Positions 19,129-27,332 of a DNA stretch of 34,834 nt are shown here, piece after piece; positions within the stretch are counted from its first letter, which is position 1, and each line of letters begins with the position of its first letter. Where the stretch lies: NCBI GenBank assembly GCA_023269735.1, contig JAGDWA010000038.1, positions 1 through 34,834 on the forward strand, given 5' to 3'. The notes beneath the pieces were generated by a model that worked only from the letters and a program-made list of their open reading frames with translations, was not told the DNA's origin and did not search any database. This DNA is from Thermofilum sp. Its GTDB lineage: Archaea > Thermoproteota > Thermoprotei > Thermofilales > Thermofilaceae. The position numbers were made by a program, and so were the translations under genes.

Positions 19129-19972
19129 GGAGCTTATCGTAGGTCCGCTTCAGCAGCAGAGCGTCCTCCTCGAGGTTCGGGCTCTCGCAGATCAGCACCC
19201 CCTTGACGCCGAAGTCTCTGAGAGCCTCCATGAGCTCCTCGTACCTGAAGTCGGACTCGGCGAGGTTCAGGTGGCGTATCTCGCCCCTCTCGCCATACTC
19301 GATGCCTGAGACGTGTATGTGCATGTTGTCGAGCGCCTCCCTGCCGAGCCTCTCCTCCACCAGGGAGAGGACGGAGCTGAACTCCTCGTAGCTGTTGTAG
19401 AGGCCGGCGCTCCTGGCGTGGAGGTGGGCGAAGTCGATCACGGGGAGCACCATTTCCAGCTCCTCCGAGAGCCTGATCACCTCCTCGAGGGTCCCGAACT
19501 CCGTGGGGGCCCCCGAGGTCTCGGGCCGCAGCCAGATCTCGACCCCCTCGTCCCGCAGCCTCCTGACGATCGCCCCCACGGCCTCCTTCACCACCCGGTA
19601 CACCTCCTCGCTCTCGCGGCCCATGTAGTAGGCGGCGTGGAAGCAGACGCTCCAGGCCCCCGCGGCTCTGCCCACCACCGCCGACTGGTAGATGCGCTGC
19701 GCGCTCGCCTCGGCCTTGCTCTTCTCCGGCGAAGCCAGGTTGATGTAGTAGGGCGCGTGCACCGTGAGCGCGATGTCCAGGCCCCTGGCGACGGCCTCGA
19801 CGTCCCTCGCCGAGGCCTCCGTCAGGCTGATCCTCCTCACGAACTCGATCTCCATCGCGTCCAGCCCCAGCGCCTTAACTTCCAGCACGCCGTGCTTCGT
19901 GCTCCTGACCTTGGCGCTGTTGGGTATCCCCGCCGGGCCGAACCTCAGCCTGTCGGGCCTCCACAGCGCCAC
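19115..19972 (-). CDS. nfo: Endonuclease IV / xylose-isomerase-like TIM-barrel protein
   Basis: LTVHAPYYINLASPEKSKAEASAQRI, LRPETSGAPTEFGTLEEVI, VIDFAHLHARSAGLYNS, HIHVSGIEYGERGEIRHL. Confidence 0.82.
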   Translation of the reverse strand: MALWRPDRLRFGPAGIPNSAKVRSTKHGVLEVKALGLDAMEIEFVRRISLTEASARDVEAVARGLDIALTVHAPYYINLASPEKSKAEASAQRIYQSAVVGRAAGAWSVCFHAAYYMGRESEEVYRVVKEAVGAIVRRLRDEGVEIWLRPETSGAPTEFGTLEEVIRLSEELEMVLPVIDFAHLHARSAGLYNSYEEFSSVLSLVEERLGREALDNMHIHVSGIEYGERGEIRHLNLAESDFRYEELMEALRDFGVKGVLICESPNLEEDALLLKRTYDKLLTAR

Positions 19973-20020
19973 ACGGACCTCTTGGGCCCCCCCACATTTA
20001 CCTACCGTCGGTCGCCAGCG

Positions 20021-21055
20021 TCAGTCCCACCTGGCGATCGGCTTGCGGACGTAGTGGCCCACGATCGGGATCTCCTCGCCGCAGCGCGGGCACTTGCCGC
20101 CCTCGGCCAGCGCGTACTTCACCACGCGCGGCCCGTACCGCTTGATCAGCATCGCACCGCACTCGGGGCAGTAGGTGTTCTCGTACGGGTGGCCGGGCAC
20201 GTTGCCGATGTAGGGGAACCTCACCCCCATCCTTCTCGCCTGCTGATAGCACCACTCGAGCTTCTCGACCCTCGTGGGGGGCTCGCTGTACATGTAGGCT
20301 GGGTAGTAGCGGGTGAAGTGCAGGGGCGTGTCGGGCCCCAGCTCCTTCAGGTGGCGCTCTATGACGCTGAGGATCGTCTCCTCGCCGTCCGTAGCTCCGG
20401 TCACGACCAGGTAAACGATCTCCACGTGGATCCCCATCTTCTTCGCCTCTCTCGCGTTGCGCCAGACTACGTCTGCGCTCGCCCGGTTGTACCTCCTGTA
20501 CTCCTCCTCGCCGCCCTTCACGTCTATCTTGAGCCCGTCCAGGCCGCTCTCCCTCAGCATCCTCAGCGCCTCCAGGCTCATGTAGCCGTTGCTCACGTAG
20601 GTGCAGTAGAGCCCGCGCTCCTTCGCCAGCCTGAAGACGTCGAGGCTGTACTCGAAGAGCAGCGTGGGCTCGTTGAACGAGACGCAGACCCCCTCGTCGC
20701 GGCGCGCCGCGAGCTCCACCACCTTCTCTGGAGGGACGTATGCGGCCCTGGCGGGGTCGGGCTCCACTTTGGAGAGGTGCCAGTTCTGGCACCAGGGGCA
20801 CAGGAAGTTGCAGCTCCAGCTGCTGAACGTCAGCGAGGTGGAGCCGGGCCAGAAGTGGAAGAAGGGCTTGATCTCGATGGGTCGCGACTCGATGGCGGAG
20901 AGGTTGCCGTAGGTCAGCGTGTAGAGGCTGCCCCCTACGTTCACCCGCGTGCCGCAGAGCCCGCGGCCCCCCTCTTCCACCACGCAGCGCCTCTCGCACA
21001 AGAGGCAGCGGACCTTGGTCCCCCTGAGCTTCTCGTAGAGCAGCGCCTCTCGCAC
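20021..21055 (-). CDS. AmmeMemoRadiSam-type radical SAM protein (PflA/COG1180-like)
   Basis: CLLCERRCVVEEGGRGLCGTRVN; STSLTFSSWSCNFLCPWCQNWHLSK; C-terminal zinc-ribbon-like CPECGAML...CPRCGEEIPIVG. Confidence 0.88.
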   Translation of the reverse strand: MREALLYEKLRGTKVRCLLCERRCVVEEGGRGLCGTRVNVGGSLYTLTYGNLSAIESRPIEIKPFFHFWPGSTSLTFSSWSCNFLCPWCQNWHLSKVEPDPARAAYVPPEKVVELAARRDEGVCVSFNEPTLLFEYSLDVFRLAKERGLYCTYVSNGYMSLEALRMLRESGLDGLKIDVKGGEEEYRRYNRASADVVWRNAREAKKMGIHVEIVYLVVTGATDGEETILSVIERHLKELGPDTPLHFTRYYPAYMYSEPPTRVEKLEWCYQQARRMGVRFPYIGNVPGHPYENTYCPECGAMLIKRYGPRVVKYALAEGGKCPRCGEEIPIVGHYVRKPIARWD

Positions 21056-21077
21056 ACTCTCACCTTCGTCAAATAGG

Positions 21078-21085
21078 TTTAATTT
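21078..21085. promoter_or_regulatory. Shared TATA-like element TTTAATTT between divergent genes
   Basis: Centre 21081.5, the midpoint of starts 21055 (-) and 21108 (+). Confidence 0.7.
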
Positions 21086-21107
21086 GTAGCTCAGGCCCGA
21101 GGATGGG

Positions 21108-21941
21108 ATGCCGTGGGTTGGAGTCGCTGAGGAGGTGGGCGAGGACAGGGTCAGGGAAGCCCTAGCGAGCCTGGGACTGGAGGTAACCCGGGTGCAGGGG
21201 CTGCTCGAGCTGGAGACCTCGAGGGGGTGGCTGAAGTTCAGGGTTTACGAGGTGAGGGGGAGCGTCGAGGGCGTCGCTCAGGTGCTGGCGGAGAACCTCG
21301 GCGCGGCGGCCTTCGAGAGCGGCCCCCACTTGGTGCTCGGCGAGGTGAGCGCGAGGCTGTGGGACGAGGGCGCGAGGGTGGTGTTCCCGGACGGCTACAG
21401 CGAGGTGATCCCGCTCTTCACCTACGACGGTTTCCTGGACGTCCGGATGCCGACGCGGAGGGTGAGTGGCGCCAGCGCCACGATGGTGATCGGGGGCAGG
21501 ACGTACGAGCTCCCCCTGAGGTACAGCGACCTGGTGGAGATCTACGCGATGGGCGAGAAGGCCGTCGAGAAGGTGGAGAAGGCGGCCTCGGTCTACGGGC
21601 TGGAGAAGGTGATCTCTAGGGAGGCGCTGGAGGAGCTAAGGCGCCGCAGGGGGGAGGTGCTCGTGGAGGTCGACTACGAGTCTGGGCTCGTGATGATCCG
21701 CGAGGGTGCTCGGTTGCGCGTGGTCTCTCTGGCGAAGTACTTCGTGGAGCTGGCCCGCAGGAGCGATCACGAGAGGCTGAAGGAGCTCTGGGAGAAGGCC
21801 CCTGAGGCGTCTAAGGAGCAGCTGAGGAGGGCTCTGGAGGAGGAGTACGCCGCCGCCAAGCTCGTGGGGGACGACAAGCGGGTCAAGGCTGTGAGGGAGG
21901 CAGCCGAGAAGCTGGGACTACCCCTGCGGGAGCCTCACTGA
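21108..21941 (+). CDS. Hypothetical protein, helical charged C-terminus
   Basis: 277 aa ORF with ATG placed 26 nt after TATA TTTAATTT. No family recognised by eye. Confidence 0.75.
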   Translation: MPWVGVAEEVGEDRVREALASLGLEVTRVQGLLELETSRGWLKFRVYEVRGSVEGVAQVLAENLGAAAFESGPHLVLGEVSARLWDEGARVVFPDGYSEVIPLFTYDGFLDVRMPTRRVSGASATMVIGGRTYELPLRYSDLVEIYAMGEKAVEKVEKAASVYGLEKVISREALEELRRRRGEVLVEVDYESGLVMIREGARLRVVSLAKYFVELARRSDHERLKELWEKAPEASKEQLRRALEEEYAAAKLVGDDKRVKAVREAAEKLGLPLREPH

Positions 21942-22014
21942 GTGGCCTCCGAACTTGAGACCGGCCCGCGCACCGGCTGGAGGAGGCCGGCCCCATTAAC
22001 ACTACGAGGGGCTC

Positions 22015-23709
22015 TCACTGAGCGCCGGCCCGAGCCTCGGTCTCACCGAGCACCAGGCTCTTCAGGGCCGCGGGCTCGCTGACCCTGTAGAGCGTGAGCC
22101 CGCGAACCTTCGAAACGGCCTCGACGCTCTTCGGGTACCTCCACCCCTCGATGTGGAAGACGACCACCTTGTGGCCCAACGCCGCTAGCTTCTCGAGGAA
22201 GCCGAGAGCGTCGCGGAGGTTCTGCCAGCCGCAGTCCGTCACTAGGGTCACCACCGCCCGCTCGCCCGGCTCGAGCTCGTCGAGCAGGGCCTTGATCTCG
22301 GCCAGCGGGAGGATCGTCAGCTCCCCCTGGGAGACCGCCAGGATCAAGTCCTTCACGAGGTCCGGCGCGTCCCACCCAGCCACCAGGTACCTCGTCGAGA
22401 AGTTCACCACCGCCGCCCGGCCGCCCTGGCGCCTGGCGCTCAGGTAGGCCGCGAAGGCCGCGATGGCCGCCTCATCGATGGCCCCCTGCATGCTCCTGCT
22501 CGTATCGAGGACCACGAGGACTGAGGGGGCGCGCTCCTGAACGAGCACCTCGCCGGAGGGGGAGGGTAGGTTGACGTCCCTCAGCGTGGTCTCCTCCGGG
22601 ATGAGGGGCCCCTCCTCCAGGCTCGCCTCGAGGTCGAGGTCCTCGATGTCGTCCTCCACGCTCCACGTGTCCGTGTAGGCGTAGATGGCCCAAGTCCCGC
22701 CCCTGCGCCTACCGCCGTAGGAGATCAGGAACTCCTCGGCCCTCGCCCTGTACCACAGGGCCCTCCACACCAGGCTGTCCAGGTCGCCGGCCTTGGAGAG
22801 CGGCTTGGAGAGGCTGGACGGCAGCTCCGGCTCCTCACCCGATCCCCTCTCCGGAGTGCGGGAAACCTCGACCTCCTCCACGCCCCTCCCGGCCCCCCTA
22901 GGAGGCCTCGATTTCACCCCCTCCACAACCTTCTTGAGCTCCTCCTCGATCCGCTTCGTGTCTACCCTCCCCCTGATCCAGTGCCTGTACAGCTCTCTGG
23001 CCTCCTCCTTTCCCAGCCCGCCCATCACCCTCCTCGCCTCCGCCAGGAAGTCCCTTTCCAGGTCCTCTGAGAGCGGCACGCCCTCGCCGGCCGACGTGGG
23101 CAGCCCCTTGATCCTCTCGATGTCCCGCAGCCTCTTCAGGATGGCCGCTATCGCCCTGACCTTCGTAACCCATGACCTGGGGCTCAGCGTGATCTCGGCT
23201 ACGAGCGAGCCGTAGAAGCGGACGTCCCTGTTGATCCTATGGCTGGGCAGGAGGTCCTTGTATACGTGCTTGTAGGCCGAGTACCTCAGGGCCTCGACCC
23301 CCCTCGGCCTCCTCGAGAACTCGTCGACCAGGTGCAGCGGGGGCTGCCTGAACTTCAGCGGCAGGTAGAAGAGGTCCACCTGCAGGTCAGCGAAGAGCCG
23401 CACGGCGTTGTGCGAGTAGATCCAGCTCCTCGTCTCCTCGTAGGCCGCCCGCGCCAGCGTCTGGACCGTCCTGAGGTTGTACGGGCAGTAGTGGAGGTGG
23501 GCCAGGTCGTGCCTGAAGTACCAGAGGAGCAGCGGCCCCCCCTCCGGGTCTTCGAGGAGCCTCCCTGGAACCGTGACGCGGAACGCCCCCTCCCTCACCA
23601 GCACCGACGGCCTGTCGCCGGCCACCCTCACTTCGACGAGGGAGGGGGCGACGTACATCTCGCTGCGGGCCCTCTCGAAGAGTTCCAGAACCTCGTCAAC
23701 GCCCAGCAT
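22015..23709 (-). CDS. VWA domain protein with N-terminal zincin-like HDLAH motif
   Basis: MIDAS: VLVVLDTSRSM ... ELTILP ... LVTDCGWQ. N-terminal WYFRHDLAHLHYCPYNLRTVQTLARAAYEETRSW..HNAVRLFADLQVDLFYLP. Confidence 0.85.
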   Translation of the reverse strand: MLGVDEVLELFERARSEMYVAPSLVEVRVAGDRPSVLVREGAFRVTVPGRLLEDPEGGPLLLWYFRHDLAHLHYCPYNLRTVQTLARAAYEETRSWIYSHNAVRLFADLQVDLFYLPLKFRQPPLHLVDEFSRRPRGVEALRYSAYKHVYKDLLPSHRINRDVRFYGSLVAEITLSPRSWVTKVRAIAAILKRLRDIERIKGLPTSAGEGVPLSEDLERDFLAEARRVMGGLGKEEARELYRHWIRGRVDTKRIEEELKKVVEGVKSRPPRGAGRGVEEVEVSRTPERGSGEEPELPSSLSKPLSKAGDLDSLVWRALWYRARAEEFLISYGGRRRGGTWAIYAYTDTWSVEDDIEDLDLEASLEEGPLIPEETTLRDVNLPSPSGEVLVQERAPSVLVVLDTSRSMQGAIDEAAIAAFAAYLSARRQGGRAAVVNFSTRYLVAGWDAPDLVKDLILAVSQGELTILPLAEIKALLDELEPGERAVVTLVTDCGWQNLRDALGFLEKLAALGHKVVVFHIEGWRYPKSVEAVSKVRGLTLYRVSEPAALKSLVLGETEARAGAQ

Positions 23710-24907
23710 CCAGCATCAGCCTGGCGCTGAGCGTCTCCTCAGGCTTGAGCAGGCCGGCGGAGACCCAGCCCTGCTCAAGCTTGACGACCTCCTCGGCGAA
23801 CACGGGGTCCTCCACGGCTATCTCCCCCGCCAGCTTGTAGAGCTCCCTGCTGAACGATTTGCGCAGGCTGCTGAGGATCGCCCACTGCTTCCGGGCGCGC
23901 CTCTCTTCGTTGAGCTCCCTCTGCTTGCTGAGGATCTTGCGGAGCTCGCTGAGGGGGTTGTCCTGCTTCACGAGCTCGATCCTGTGGACCAGCACGTAGG
24001 GGGCGAGGCTGTAGACGTCGTCCTCGGTCACCTTGCCCTCCAGCCAGGCTTTGGCCTTCAGGAGGCTGTAAAGCACCAGCGTGGCGCGCTCGCTGGGGCC
24101 GTCGCGGATCGAGCTGCACACGCCGTGGACGAAGTGGCAGCCCTCGCAGAGGGCGGGGGGCTTCACGCGGCTCGAATCCCTACCCCTCACGCACACCTGC
24201 AGGTCCCTGATCAGCACGTTCACCGTGGCCACGAGGTCGGTGTCCAGCTCCACCTCCCTGACCTCGCGCCGCGCCTCCTGCAGCGTGTCGAAGTCGATCA
24301 CCTGCGGCATGGAGTCCACCAGCGAGCCGTAGCTCTCCACGAGCTTCTGAAGCCTGAACTTGTCGCTCAGCGGCAGCGAGGTGAGGTGCACGCACACGTC
24401 GAACCTGTCGTAGAAGGGCGGCGGGTGGATGAAGGTCGTGGGGTCCGCCGGGTTCTCGTTCGCGAAGAGCACGAAGTCGCCCAGGACGTAGCGCTGGCCG
24501 TAAGCCCACACCTCGCCAAACTGGAGCAGGTGGTAGATGTTCGAAGCGGTGTAGGGGTTCAGCCTGTTCGCCTCGTCGATGCCCTTCCCCTTGGCTTTCA
24601 CGAAGGCCGACCAGATGACGCGCTCCACCCCCTCCTTCTCTAGAGACGGTATGTGCAGCCTGGCGACCACCTCCCCCCGCTTGACCTCCGAGGCGCCGGA
24701 CAGCACGACGAAGTCGTCGCCGAAGATGCCCTTGAGTAACAGCAGCATCAGAGTGGACTTCCCCCGGCCCCGGGGGGCCCTGATCAGCGCTGTGGCCCTC
24801 TCGTGGAGCAGGTTGAGGGTGAGCACTCGCACGGCCTCATCGTTGCCCACGAACCTGCCCTTCACCTCCTCCTCGAGCTTCCTGATCCCAGCCCTCAGAT
24901 CCCCCAC
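23696..24907 (-). CDS. MoxR/RavA-like AAA+ ATPase
   Basis: Walker A RAPRGRGKST; GIDEANRLNPYTASNIYHLLQFGEVWAYGQRYVLGDFVLFANENPADPTTFIHPPPFYDRFDV (Walker B / sensor 1 / arginine-finger region). Overlaps the VWA gene by 14 nt. Confidence 0.88.
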   Translation of the reverse strand: MGDLRAGIRKLEEEVKGRFVGNDEAVRVLTLNLLHERATALIRAPRGRGKSTLMLLLLKGIFGDDFVVLSGASEVKRGEVVARLHIPSLEKEGVERVIWSAFVKAKGKGIDEANRLNPYTASNIYHLLQFGEVWAYGQRYVLGDFVLFANENPADPTTFIHPPPFYDRFDVCVHLTSLPLSDKFRLQKLVESYGSLVDSMPQVIDFDTLQEARREVREVELDTDLVATVNVLIRDLQVCVRGRDSSRVKPPALCEGCHFVHGVCSSIRDGPSERATLVLYSLLKAKAWLEGKVTEDDVYSLAPYVLVHRIELVKQDNPLSELRKILSKQRELNEERRARKQWAILSSLRKSFSRELYKLAGEIAVEDPVFAEEVVKLEQGWVSAGLLKPEETLSARLMLDAGR

Positions 24908-24922
24908 GCGCTGGCGAGCGGG

Positions 24923-24942
24923 GCAAGCTTAGTAAAGCTTGC
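24923..24942. repeat. Perfect inverted repeat GCAAGCTT-AGTA-AAGCTTGC surrounding the putative AAA+ gene TATA
   Basis: 8-bp arms; centre 24932.5 is 25.5 nt upstream of GTG 24907. Confidence 0.75.
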
Positions 24943-24948
24943 TTCCGG

Positions 24949-25278
24949 CTAGCGGGCGATCAGCACGAGTATCAGCGAGGTCACAGCTGCAACTAGAGCC
25001 GCCTGCAGAGCCAGGTTGCGCCGCCGCAGCCGCCTGACCTCGCCCTCCAGCTCCTCGATGCGGTACCGCAGCTCCCTGATGAACCCCTTCTCGACCACCA
25101 CGTGCTCGCCAGGCTCGGCCCTCAGCAGGAAGGCGTCGATGAAGTCGGTGGGTAGCTGGTGGTGCCGCGTGGGCTGCTCCTCTTCGATGAACGTGGCCGC
25201 TCCTATCCTCCTAGCCCGAACTTTGCTGGACTCCCTCCTCAGGAACTCCTCGAAGGGGTCCAGCGGCGGGGAGCCCAC
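24949..25278 (-). CDS. Predicted tail-anchored coiled-coil membrane protein
   Basis: 109 aa; coiled-coil-like RELRYRIEELEGEVRRLRRRNLALQ then C-terminal TM AALVAAVTSLILVLIAR. GTG start 25 nt from a TATA box. Confidence 0.72.
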   Translation of the reverse strand: MGSPPLDPFEEFLRRESSKVRARRIGAATFIEEEQPTRHHQLPTDFIDAFLLRAEPGEHVVVEKGFIRELRYRIEELEGEVRRLRRRNLALQAALVAAVTSLILVLIAR

Positions 25279-25299
25279 AGACCCATTGGACGGGGAACT

Positions 25300-25307
25300 C
25301 TTATAAG
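25300..25307. promoter_or_regulatory. Palindromic TATA box CTTATAAG between divergent genes
   Basis: Centre 25303.5; starts at 25278 (-) and 25329 (+) are both 25.5 nt away. Flanks GAAnn...nnTTC are also symmetric. Confidence 0.8.
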
Positions 25308-25328
25308 GATTCGACAGCAGCGCAGCGA

Positions 25329-25823
25329 GTGTGGGTGCGCGTAGCCTCGCTGGCGCTGCCGTGCTACGTCGCTAACGCTGCGCCGGTCGTTGTCGCCAAG
25401 CTCATGCCGCGGAGGCACCCCATCGACTTCGGCCTCAAGTTCCTCGACGGGCGAAGGATCTTCGGCGACAGCAAGAGCATCGAGGGCTTCGCTGCTGGCG
25501 TCGCCGCCGGGTCCGCGGCAAGCCTCCCCCTACACGCGCTCGGCCTGCTGAGCGTGGGGGAGGGCGTCGCCCTGGCGTGTGGGGCCATGCTGGGCGACCT
25601 CTTGGGGTCGTTCGTCAAGAGGAGGCTGGGGCTGGGGCCCGGTGCACCAGCCCCCCTGCTGGACCAGCTCCTCTTCCTGATCACCGCCCTCGCCCTCTAC
25701 CAGGCGCTCTTCGGGCTCCTAGAGGTCCCCACAGCCATCGTCCTCTGCCTGATCACGCCCCCCCTCCACTTAGCGACGAACTTCGTGGCCTACAGGCTGG
25801 GGCTGAAGGACAGGCCCTGGTGA
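25329..25823 (+). CDS. carS: CDP-archaeol synthase (CarS)
   Basis: LPCYVANAAPVVVAKLMPRRHPIDFGLKFLDGRRIFGDSKSIEGFAAGVAAG...LGDLLGSFVKRRLG...LLDQLLFLI...THFL-like PPLHLATNFVAYRLGLKDRPW. Confidence 0.95.
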   Translation: MWVRVASLALPCYVANAAPVVVAKLMPRRHPIDFGLKFLDGRRIFGDSKSIEGFAAGVAAGSAASLPLHALGLLSVGEGVALACGAMLGDLLGSFVKRRLGLGPGAPAPLLDQLLFLITALALYQALFGLLEVPTAIVLCLITPPLHLATNFVAYRLGLKDRPW

Positions 25824-25919
25824 CGCGCTCTGCCGCAGGGCTGAAGGGCCTGCCACCTCGCGGTTGAGTTCGGGAAGACACGATAGGGATATATCCTCCT
25901 TCGCGCAGCTCGCCTTACG

Positions 25920-26255
25920 ATGTCGGAGGGCCTGCAGGTCTTCAGGACCACCTTCACCCCGACCATCAGGGGGGCGATAAGCAAGGTGAGGAGGTGGTTC
26001 TACGCCTCGTTCTACTCAAAGGCGAAGGGCGAGGCCCGCGAGCGGTCGAAGGAGAACTGGGTGAAGCTCGTGCGAACGCTAATCGAGAGGACCAACGAGC
26101 AGGGGATCTCCGACAAGGCGGGGCGCCTCACGCTCCACTACTACATCAAGGATGGGGTGTTCGTGCCAGTGAAGGTCGAGGTGGAATACTACGAGGTGAA
26201 GCCGCTGGGCAAGCTGGAGGTCACGCTCTCCGAGGGCGAAGCAGCTTCGCGCTGA
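25920..26255 (+). CDS. Conserved hypothetical protein
   Basis: 111 aa; palindromic TATA GGATATATCC centred about 28 nt upstream of the ATG. Confidence 0.72.
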   Translation: MSEGLQVFRTTFTPTIRGAISKVRRWFYASFYSKAKGEARERSKENWVKLVRTLIERTNEQGISDKAGRLTLHYYIKDGVFVPVKVEVEYYEVKPLGKLEVTLSEGEAASR

Positions 26256-26436
26256 CCGCGTGGAGGAGCGCCAGCACGTAGAGCGCCACCAGGGCCATCA
26301 CGGTGTAGGTAGTGTACGTCCACCTGCTGCCGGGGCACGCACCGGCCTCGTAGCAAGCCACCTGGTACGCGCTGAATGCTATCACGGCGAGCGCCGCCAG
26401 CGTGAGCGCCCCGACGATCAGCTTGCCCCTCTGCAC
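26221..26436 (-). CDS. Small membrane protein with two TM segments
   Basis: GKLIVGALTLAALAVIAFSAYQVACYEAGACPGSRWTYTTYTVMALVALYVLALLHAVSAKLL. Start inferred as GTG 26436 from TATA spacing; GTG 26457 is the alternative. The track start (26631) runs antisense through the next gene. Confidence 0.6.
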   Translation of the reverse strand: MQRGKLIVGALTLAALAVIAFSAYQVACYEAGACPGSRWTYTTYTVMALVALYVLALLHAVSAKLLRPRRA

Positions 26437-26485
26437 GCCCGAGGGGCCCGCTAACACTTTATTTCCGTTTCGCCACGGGAGCAGC

Positions 26486-27292
26486 GTGTACAGGCCCCGC
26501 GAAGCTACGGCCGGTGAAGCGCTCAAGAGAGCTTTCGTAGTGGGGGTCAACCCCTTCGCGGCGTTTGGGGACATCGTAGCTAGGCCCGACAGCCTCGGGC
26601 CCGTGCTGTGCCTCCTCCTCTTCACCATCACTTACACGGCGTGCGACGCGCTTGTGCTCTCGAAGGTCTACCTCTACACCGCCTCAGGCCCCCTCGTGAG
26701 GCCCCAGGCCTACTGGGTCGGGGACTCGCTGAGGGTGGTTGAGGTCAACTACACCTCGCTCAAGAGGGTGGGGCCCCCCGGCGAGGAGCACTTCGCTCTC
26801 CTCAACATGCTGGCCCTCGGCGCCGGCGTGAGCGCCTGGCTGGCCTGGACGGTGGGCATCTGGGTCGCGATGAAGGTGGTGGGCGGCCCTCCGGCACCCT
26901 CTGCGCTCATGGGGGGTTACGTCCTGAGCTTCAGGTTCTACGAGTACCTAGCCAGGCTGGTCACCCTCCTGTGGTTCCTGAGCAGGGTGCCTAAGATCGA
27001 AGTCATCGTGGCACCGCAAAGCGCTACGAGGCCCCCCGAGCTCACCCTCAAGCTGCTAAGCCTTACCTCCCTTGCTCTCGCAAGCGTCGCGGGGCTTAGG
27101 ACGGCGCTCTGGGCGCTCACGGCCTTCTTCACCGTCTGGGGCGTCGTGGTCGCGACGGCGGCCCTGAAGCGAGGCTACGAGCCGATGCATAAGGCCGTGG
27201 CTGGTGGGTTGATAGCCTACCTCCTTTCCCTGCTCGTGCAGAGCCTCTCTCAGTACTTGCTGATCCTCACCTTGCAGCCGCCTCGAGGTTAA
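26486..27292 (+). CDS. Polytopic membrane protein, Yip1-like
   Basis: GEALKRAFVVGVNPFAAFGDIVARPDSLGPVLCLLLFTITY... several TM segments. GTG 26486 in frame, 25 nt after a TATA. Confidence 0.7.
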   Translation: MYRPREATAGEALKRAFVVGVNPFAAFGDIVARPDSLGPVLCLLLFTITYTACDALVLSKVYLYTASGPLVRPQAYWVGDSLRVVEVNYTSLKRVGPPGEEHFALLNMLALGAGVSAWLAWTVGIWVAMKVVGGPPAPSALMGGYVLSFRFYEYLARLVTLLWFLSRVPKIEVIVAPQSATRPPELTLKLLSLTSLALASVAGLRTALWALTAFFTVWGVVVATAALKRGYEPMHKAVAGGLIAYLLSLLVQSLSQYLLILTLQPPRG

Positions 27293-27332
27293 CTTTTTTT
27301 AATCTCCCTCCCGCAATGATGCGCGATAGGGG

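Noticed and set aside
19313-21076. 587-aa plus-strand ORF
   Set aside because: Antisense to the endonuclease IV-like and radical SAM genes, both of which have clear motifs; the Pro/Arg/His/Leu-rich translation is typical of GC-rich mirror ORFs.
23573-24643. 356-aa plus-strand ORF
   Set aside because: Antisense to the AAA+ and VWA genes; low-complexity His/Val/Leu/Arg composition with no motif.
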